64,000 nt of DNA, from assembly GCA_951799425.1 (NCBI GenBank), contig OX637394.1, positions 41,217,642 to 41,281,641 on the forward strand, in the 5' to 3' direction. This stretch comes from Ilex aquifolium (taxonomy: Eukaryota > Streptophyta > Magnoliopsida > Aquifoliales > Aquifoliaceae). The translations under genes were made by a program, and so were the position numbers. The notes under the pieces are model-generated. The model had not been told where the DNA came from. It did no database searches and saw only the letters and a program-made list of their open reading frames with translations. This document shows, piece after piece, positions 57,625 to 64,000 of this stretch; the first letter of the stretch is position 1, and every line of letters begins with the position of its first letter.

Positions 57625-60028
57625 GTGATAATATTGACATAGTTTTATCGTTGTATTGAATACTTACTCGTCGATGTGGAATTGAGTTATCATAATCAAC
57701 CCTCTTTAAGCCTAAATGTCCTCGTTTGGGCCCTGCCCTGACCCGGGTAATGCAGGCTTGTGGGAAATTACTCCCACCACGCTAGCTGCAATTGTCGCGC
57801 CAGATCGGGGCGCACAGGCACAACCATAGGTGACCTCCACACCACACGGGTCAGTGGTTCTAATATTAAAACGTGTTGTACAATAAGGATCCAAAACTCG
57901 CACTTCTATACCATTTTATATCCATTTCGCTAGTCGATATGAGATTGGATCAGCACAAAGATTCCCACTTTTGTATTTTCTTCAATTTTCCTTTTTATTT
58001 CATCACCTATTATAAATTCAATTATTAATTCACATTCTACAAATTAAACTCAGATTATTTTGATACATTCATGGACCTAGAGAGCTGCATTTACATTCAC
58101 GTGTTGATGTAGTGCCCTCTGCTTCACCTGGTAAATAGAGTAAACATTCATGTGACGGTAATACCATGTTATTATTACAACGTAGTATCATAATTGAATA
58201 ATAAAATATGGGTAATTTTTAACACGAGAGAGAGAGAGAGCGTAGCCTCACCGCCAACCACCACCTCTCGGTGGCGGTCCCATAATGCCGGGCCACTCTA
58301 AAGAAAAAGGACGAAGGTGATACCTTCACATGTACATTACTATTTTTGACGTCCCGAAAATCTTTTAAAATTTTAATTTGCACTCTAAAGAGTTAAATTT
58401 CTCTCATTTTACCATCAAGCATATAAAAGGATAAAAATGTGGTGTAAAACCAAATATATGTAGTTTTGTTCGACAATTATTTTCTTGTATTTTTTATATA
58501 TTTTTCTGTCTCTGTATAATATTATTTGTATAGTACTCAAATTTTAAGTAATTTTCTCGAGAATTGTAAAGCCATTTATTAAAGTCAACTACATTACTAG
58601 CGTTTTATATAATTGAGGGTGTAATGTAAAAATAATACTATTTTTTTTCGAGCATTAACTAAATATTTAAAAATCTTTCAAAATATAAAATGTTATCTAT
58701 TATAATAAGTCAAATTAATATCCATTCTTGATGTTACCACCACCGATGTTTGTGGGTATTAGAGCTGATAATCGAGTCGAGCTTTGCAAGCTCGAGTCGA
58801 GCCTGTCGAACTTGTTTTTCTAAATGAGTTTAAAAAATTGTTCGAGCCAAACCCAAAACAAGCCAAGCTCGAATAACTCGGTTCGATTATCAACCCTAGT
58901 AGGTAGCATGCATGGTCTCTATTTTTTATTGTTAAAATAAAAGAGAAAAAATTGATACCAATGTCAAGCCCCTTTTAGATTTATTGAAGATTTGTTGTCA
59001 GGTCCATCACATATTCATATTTTTTTTATCATCACAATTAATTTTGGGAGGAGAGGATTTGAGAATCATACCTTTTTTATTTTTTAAATTTTTAGAATTT
59101 TAATTTTTTATTATTAAATAAAGCTTTTCTTAAACCACAATTCAACAATTGGATTATATAATTACTCTTAGTTCCCATTTTTCTAATATTTTTTAAAAAA
59201 TATTTAGTTTTTAGCCTTGATAATTTTTCAAATTTTTAACCTTCATATTAATTAATGGACAAAAGGTGGGTGAAAGGTGTAAAAAAATAAAATTTAAAAA
59301 TATAAATGGTAGGCAATCGTTTGAGACCAAGATAGTTGAAATGAATATTCAGACAGACCACTCCATACAAAGAGTGTTGTTCATCAGCATCACACAAGCT
59401 ATCTACGAGAGACTCTACTGTACCTATATCAAAGCCAAAATTAAAGTCTCACTGCATATTCTAAACACTAAAGAATATATATAATCCCGTCAAACTGTCA
59501 TAGCTATAAAAACAAAAAATTCAACTATTGAGTAAAAAAAATCAAATTCTTATCCATTCGACGAACCACCAGACGGTATCGTTTTCACTATGGAGCCATA
59601 TGAGTCACAAGGCAATTTTTGTGCCACTAAAAATTTATCACTTTAATTGGTCTCCCCAATGTATTGCCATGATGGAATCGAAAGGCTTCAATCACAACGG
59701 AACTTCTGAAAATGAGTCCCCACCCATTGTCCCCTGCAACTTGTAATTAATTTGTAAAGTTTTGGGCTATGTCGGCATGACTTTAATAAGATCGTTATGC
59801 TATAGATACCCAATTAAAATACTCTACAAATACTTCATTATTTTGGGTTTGACTACCGTACTGAATTTTTTTTTTTCGTTGTTGTTTCAATTATTATTTT
59901 TTAAATATTTACACCATTGTTTGGGCCGGACATACCAACTTTTAAATTGCACTCATCTTTTGGGATCACATTTCAGTTTTTAGATTCACTCGTCAATTGT
60001 TTATAGTTTGGTCACATTGTTACCAATT
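57625..60028. repeat. Large repeat block, copy A
   Basis: Repeated in the same orientation from 61977 to the window end (copy B), with an offset of about 4350-4370 bp. The part from about 58526 is also found at 43398-45990 (copy C). It includes CGTTTGGGCCCTGCCCTGAC, a GA run at about 58230, and a MITE at 58760-58898. No coding sequence. Confidence 0.85.
58760..58898. mobile_element. Short hAT-type MITE in repeat block A
   Basis: The ends TAGAGCTGATAATCGA and TCGATTATCAACCCTA (with an ambiguous inner base) form inverted repeats. The flanking octamers GTGGGTAT and GTAGGTAG match at six of eight positions. Block C shows GTGGGTACCATGCATG without the insert. A related but right-truncated copy is in block B at 63189-63361. 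Confidence 0.75.
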
Positions 60029-61976
60029 AAAATAGGGTAAATTATATTTTATCACTTTGAATTATTACCTTTATTTTAATTTTTACCTTTAATTATAATA
60101 TTTCTCACATTACACTTTAAAGTATTAATTTTATTTCATATCACTTTAATAAATAACGACAAACTTAAAAATCTGTCAAAAGAGGAAGGAAAATTCCAAA
60201 GAGCTTCTTGGCAAGTGCTTAGTACCACTTTATTTTACATCTTTTGCAACTAAATGGTTGCTTGGAAGAAAAATAAAGTCGGTTAGAAGAAAAAAATTTG
60301 GAACTTAGGAAGGGTGGATGTGTATTTTTCTTAATTTTTGACCTGCACATGTGGAATAGACAGTTAACTATTGGCAGTACATACCACTCTATGGAGGACT
60401 AGTGACGTCACTCTCGATGTCTCCCTCGATGTCACCAAAGAATTCATCAACACTAGATAAGGAATTGGAGCTCTAAGGGATAGGAACAGTGTCGACACCA
60501 TTGGAGTATCGGCGGGAAAACGGCTACACGAAGGGACAGGACGTTCAAGCTCTTTCATCTTCCTCCGCCACATCATCCAGTCCGTATGAAGATCAAGGGC
60601 TCAGGGGCAGTTGATGGGACGTTTCTGTGATCAAGGGGACGCGACACGTGTCCTCGGCATCTTGTCCACAGAATGTTCTTTGGATGACATGTGTCCTCAA
60701 CATGTTGTCCACGAAGTGTTCTCCGAATGACACACATCCTCAGCATTTTGTTCGCGGAGACCTTGGCATATTGTCCGCGGAGTGTTCTCCGAATGACATG
60801 CGTTCTAAGCATCTTGTCCGCGGAGTCCTTGACATCTTGTCCGCGGAGTGTTCTTTGGATGACAAGCGTCCTCGGCAACTTGTTCACGGAGTGTTCTTTG
60901 GATGACATGCGTCCACGGCATCCTTTCAGCAGAGTGTTTTTTGGATGACACTCGTGCTCGGCCTCTTGTCCGCGGAGTGTTCTTTGGATGACACGTGTCC
61001 TCAACATCTTGTCTACGGAGTGTTCTCCGAATGATACGCACCTTCAACATCTTGTCCGCAGAGTCCTCAACATCTTGTCTGCGGAGTGTTCTTTGGATAA
61101 CACGCGTCCTCGGTATCTTGTCCGTGGAGTGTTCTTTGAATGATACATGACCTCGACGTCTTGGCCGCAGAGCACTCTCCACATGACACGTCACATTGAC
61201 GTTATGTCTTCTACGTCGGCAAAGCATGGATAAGAGTTTTTGACGGTTATCGTGACTTGGAAGCAGAGTGGGCTGTCAATAATCAGTTCCCCCTTTCTAA
61301 GGCGGTCAGAATGGCAGGAAAGACAATCCAATAACCAATGGTAAAGATATACGAAGTATAAAGTTTTGAAATGTTGGCCCCTTGGAAGGGTAATGGATGA
61401 AAGTGCCCTGACGATTGCACAACCATAATCAGGTCACACTAAATGTTCCCCTCTGAAGGATGAGATGTATTTATTACTTGGTAAGACTAGAAAGGCGAGC
61501 ATTAAATGCATGGAGATCCAAGTATTAAATGCAGAAGCTTATATCACAGTAAAAAGGAAGGCTCACTGCTCGAGGAGTGAGCACCGCCTATTGCCTTCCA
61601 AAAGTGCCAATGAGGAGCCTTCCCTCCAAGGGACCCATCTGTCCGCAATGATTAACTCCATGGAGGTATAAATAGCTCTCACAAACACAAGTGTATGCAA
61701 ATTCTGACCCAAGTAATAGAACAATGCTTTCCTATCTATCACATATTGACTTGATCGTCGGAGTGGTCACGCCGAAAAATACTCTGACACCCTTCTAACC
61801 TTTATTTTTGAGTGATAGGACTAAGTTCGATCACTCGCATGTGATTTGATCGTTCGCAAGGAGTTCCATCGTCACTTCTCAACACCCATTAGTTGCGGGA
61901 CCTTCCACTTTCGAGTTCACTAAGGGAGAAATCTGTTTGTCAATTCATTTATTGTGCGGGAGACACCGCGCACATT
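60029..61976. repeat. Insertion between blocks A and B with LTR-like right end and minisatellite
   Basis: This segment separates the two repeat blocks. The right part (about 61670-61976), with GTATAAATAGCTCTCAC, GACTTGATCGTCGGAGTGGT, CACGCCG and TTGTGCGGGA, has the look of the R/U5 end of a plant gypsy LTR. The left border is unclear; 60029-60200 is AT-rich. No protein domain is encoded. It may be a solo LTR carrying the minisatellite at 60610-61200. Confidence 0.45.
60610..61200. repeat. Minisatellite with CCGCGG-containing units of variable length
   Basis: Imperfect tandem units of roughly 45-50 bp built from CTTGTCCGCGGAGTGTTC, TTTGGATGACACGYGTCCTC and short spacers (for example 60742-60860 and 60960-61130). 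About a dozen units. Apparent open frames of 85-144 codons on both strands are products of the repeat, not genes. Confidence 0.85.
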
Positions 61977-64000
61977 GACATAGTATCATCGTTGCATTGA
62001 ATATTTATTCGTCAATGTGGGATTGAGTCATCATAATCAACCATCTTTAAGCCTAAATGTCCTCGTTTGGGCCTTGCCCTGGCCCGGGTAATGTGGGCTT
62101 GTGGGGAATTACTCCTACCGCGCTAGCTGCAACTGTCGCACCAGATCGGGGTGCACATCCTTAGGTGACCTCCACACCACGAGGGTCAATGGTTTTAATA
62201 TCAATTGTAATGCATTGGACACACATTGTACATTATTGTTCGCTTTGAGTTAGTCCCACATAACTTAAAACGTATTGTAGAATAAAGATCCAAAACTCGC
62301 ACTTATATACCATTTCATATCCACTTCACTAGTCGATATGAGATTGGCTTAGCACAGAGATTCCCAATTTCGTATTTTCTTCAATTTTCCTTTTGATTTC
62401 ATCACCTATTATAAATTCAATTATTAATTAACATTCTACAAATTAAACTCAAATTATTTTGATACGTTCATGGACCTAGAGAGTTGTATTTACATTCACG
62501 TGTTGATGTAGTGCCCTACCTTCACCCGATAAATAGAGTAAACATTCATGTGACGGTGATATCATGCCAGTATTGCAACCACAATCAAATAATAAAATAT
62601 CAAATGGATAAGGTAAACTTCACTTTCTTATATGTGGGTAATTATTAACATGAGAGAGAGAGAGAGGGCTTAAGCCCACCGGCAACCACCACCCCTCGGT
62701 GGCGTTCCCATAATGTCGGGCCACTCTAAAGAAAAGGACGAAGGTGATACCTTCACATATAAATTACTATCTTTTACATCCCGAAAATCTTTTAAAATTT
62801 TAATTTGCACTCTGAAGAGTTAAAATTCTCTCATTTTACCATCAAGCATATAAAACGATAAAAATGTGGTGTAAAACCAAATATCTGTAGTTTTGTTCGA
62901 CAATTATTTTCTTGTATTTTTTTTTATATTTTTCTGTCTTTGTATAATATTATTTGTATAGTACTCAAATTTTAAGTAATTTTCAAGAGAATTGTACACC
63001 CAGATATTAAAATCAACTACATTACTATCTTTTTATATAATTGAGGGTGTAATGTAAAAATAATACTCTTTTTTTTTTCGAGCATTAACTAAATATTTAA
63101 AAATCTTTCAAAATATAAAATGTTTTCTATCCTAATAAGTCAAATTAATACCCATTTTGAATGGTACCATCACTGATGTTTGTGGGTTTAGGATTGATAA
63201 TCGAGTCAAGCTTTGAGAGCTAAAATCGAGTATGTCGAACTCATTTTTTTAAACGAGCATAAAAAATTGTTCAAGTTCAAGTTCAGCTCATTTTGAATAT
63301 GAGCCGAGTCCGAGCCAAACCCAAAACAAGTTGAGCCCAAGTAATTCGGTTCAATTATCAGATTTGTTTTTAGGTCCATCACATATTCATATTTTTTTAT
63401 TATCACAATTAATTTTGGGAGGAGAGGGTTTGATAATCATACCTTTTTTATTTTTTAAATTTTTAGAAGTTAAATTTTTTATTATTAAATGATGCTTTTC
63501 TTCAACCACTATTCAACACTTGGATTATATAATTACTCTTAGTTACCATTTTTCTAATATTTTTTTCAAAAATATTTAGTTTTTAGCCTGGATAATTTTT
63601 CAATTTTTTTTTAACCTTCCAATTAATTAATGGATAGAAGGTGGGTGAAAGCTGTAAACAAATAAAATTAAAAAAAATAAATGATAGGCAATTGTTTGAG
63701 ACCAAGATAGTTGAAATGAATATTCAGATAGACTGCTTCATACAAGGAGTGTTGTTCATCAGCATCACACAAGCTATCTGCGAGAGACTCTACTGTACCT
63801 ATATCAAAGCCAAAATTAAGGTCTCATTGCGTATTCTAAACACTAAAGATATAAAATCCTGCCAAACTATCATAGCTATAAAAACCAAACTCCAACTATT
63901 AAATAAAACAAATCGAATTCTTATCCATTCGACGGACCACTGAACGGTGTCGTTTTCACTATGGAGCCATGTGAGTCATGAGGCAATTTTTTTGCCACCA
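61977..64000. repeat. Large repeat block, copy B (cut by window end)
   Basis: Direct repeat of 57625-59630, continuing past the window end. It contains the same GA run (about 62652), the diverged MITE (63189-63361) and the uninterrupted TTTTC site of the solo LTR at about 63605. No coding sequence. Confidence 0.85.

Noticed and set aside
60573-61227. Overlapping 85-144-codon frames on both strands
   Set aside because: Minisatellite translations; all frames are periodic.

Overview
This is nuclear DNA from a flowering plant, most likely a eudicot. It is AT-rich and gene-poor, with GT-AG introns. The genes are of plant families: a GBF-interacting-protein-1-like gene, a two-RRM glycine-rich RNA-binding protein gene and a BAHD hydroxycinnamoyltransferase of the suberin/cutin feruloyl-transferase type. 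They sit among plant mobile DNA: hAT, Helitron, Mutator-like, Ty1/copia, probable Ty3/gypsy solo LTRs and tRNA-derived SINEs. The species cannot be named from the sequence.

Layout. 1-2369 is one copy of a segmental duplication; the other is 24087-29123, where a Helitron and a hAT-like element have since inserted. 2715-7633 is a complete autonomous hAT transposon (transposase on the minus strand). 8954-16145 (minus) holds the first six coding exons of a GIP1-like gene, running towards the hAT; its 3' half is not in the window. 16574-17996 is a Helitron packed with a GGT/CCA-type array. 18014-24150 is AT-rich intergenic DNA with SINEs, MITEs and a foldback element. 30.68-30.86 kb is a receptor-kinase relic. 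31605-34277 (plus) is a complete six-coding-exon RNA-binding protein gene. 37470-42363 (minus) is a two-exon BAHD acyltransferase gene whose 3.6-kb intron holds two more CCA-array Helitrons.

From 43 kb on, the window is built from repeated blocks related to the BAHD upstream region (43.4-46.0, 57.6-60.0 and 62.0-64.0 kb). They are interrupted by a 1.4-kb solo LTR, a pair of foldback elements, a 2.9-kb solo LTR with an 80-bp tandem array, a broken copy of BAHD exon 1 (51.9-52.3 kb), a 4.6-kb copia element with identical LTRs and no gag capsid region, and a CCGCGG-bearing minisatellite (60.6-61.2 kb).

The three host genes have no evident pathway link. The mobile elements are the main content. 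Because several blocks exist in two or three copies, one copy often preserves the unoccupied site of an insertion in another, so exact element ends and target duplications can be read directly. No clearly new gene system was found. The most unusual items are the CCA-array Helitron family, the young gag-less copia, and the filled/empty site pairs.
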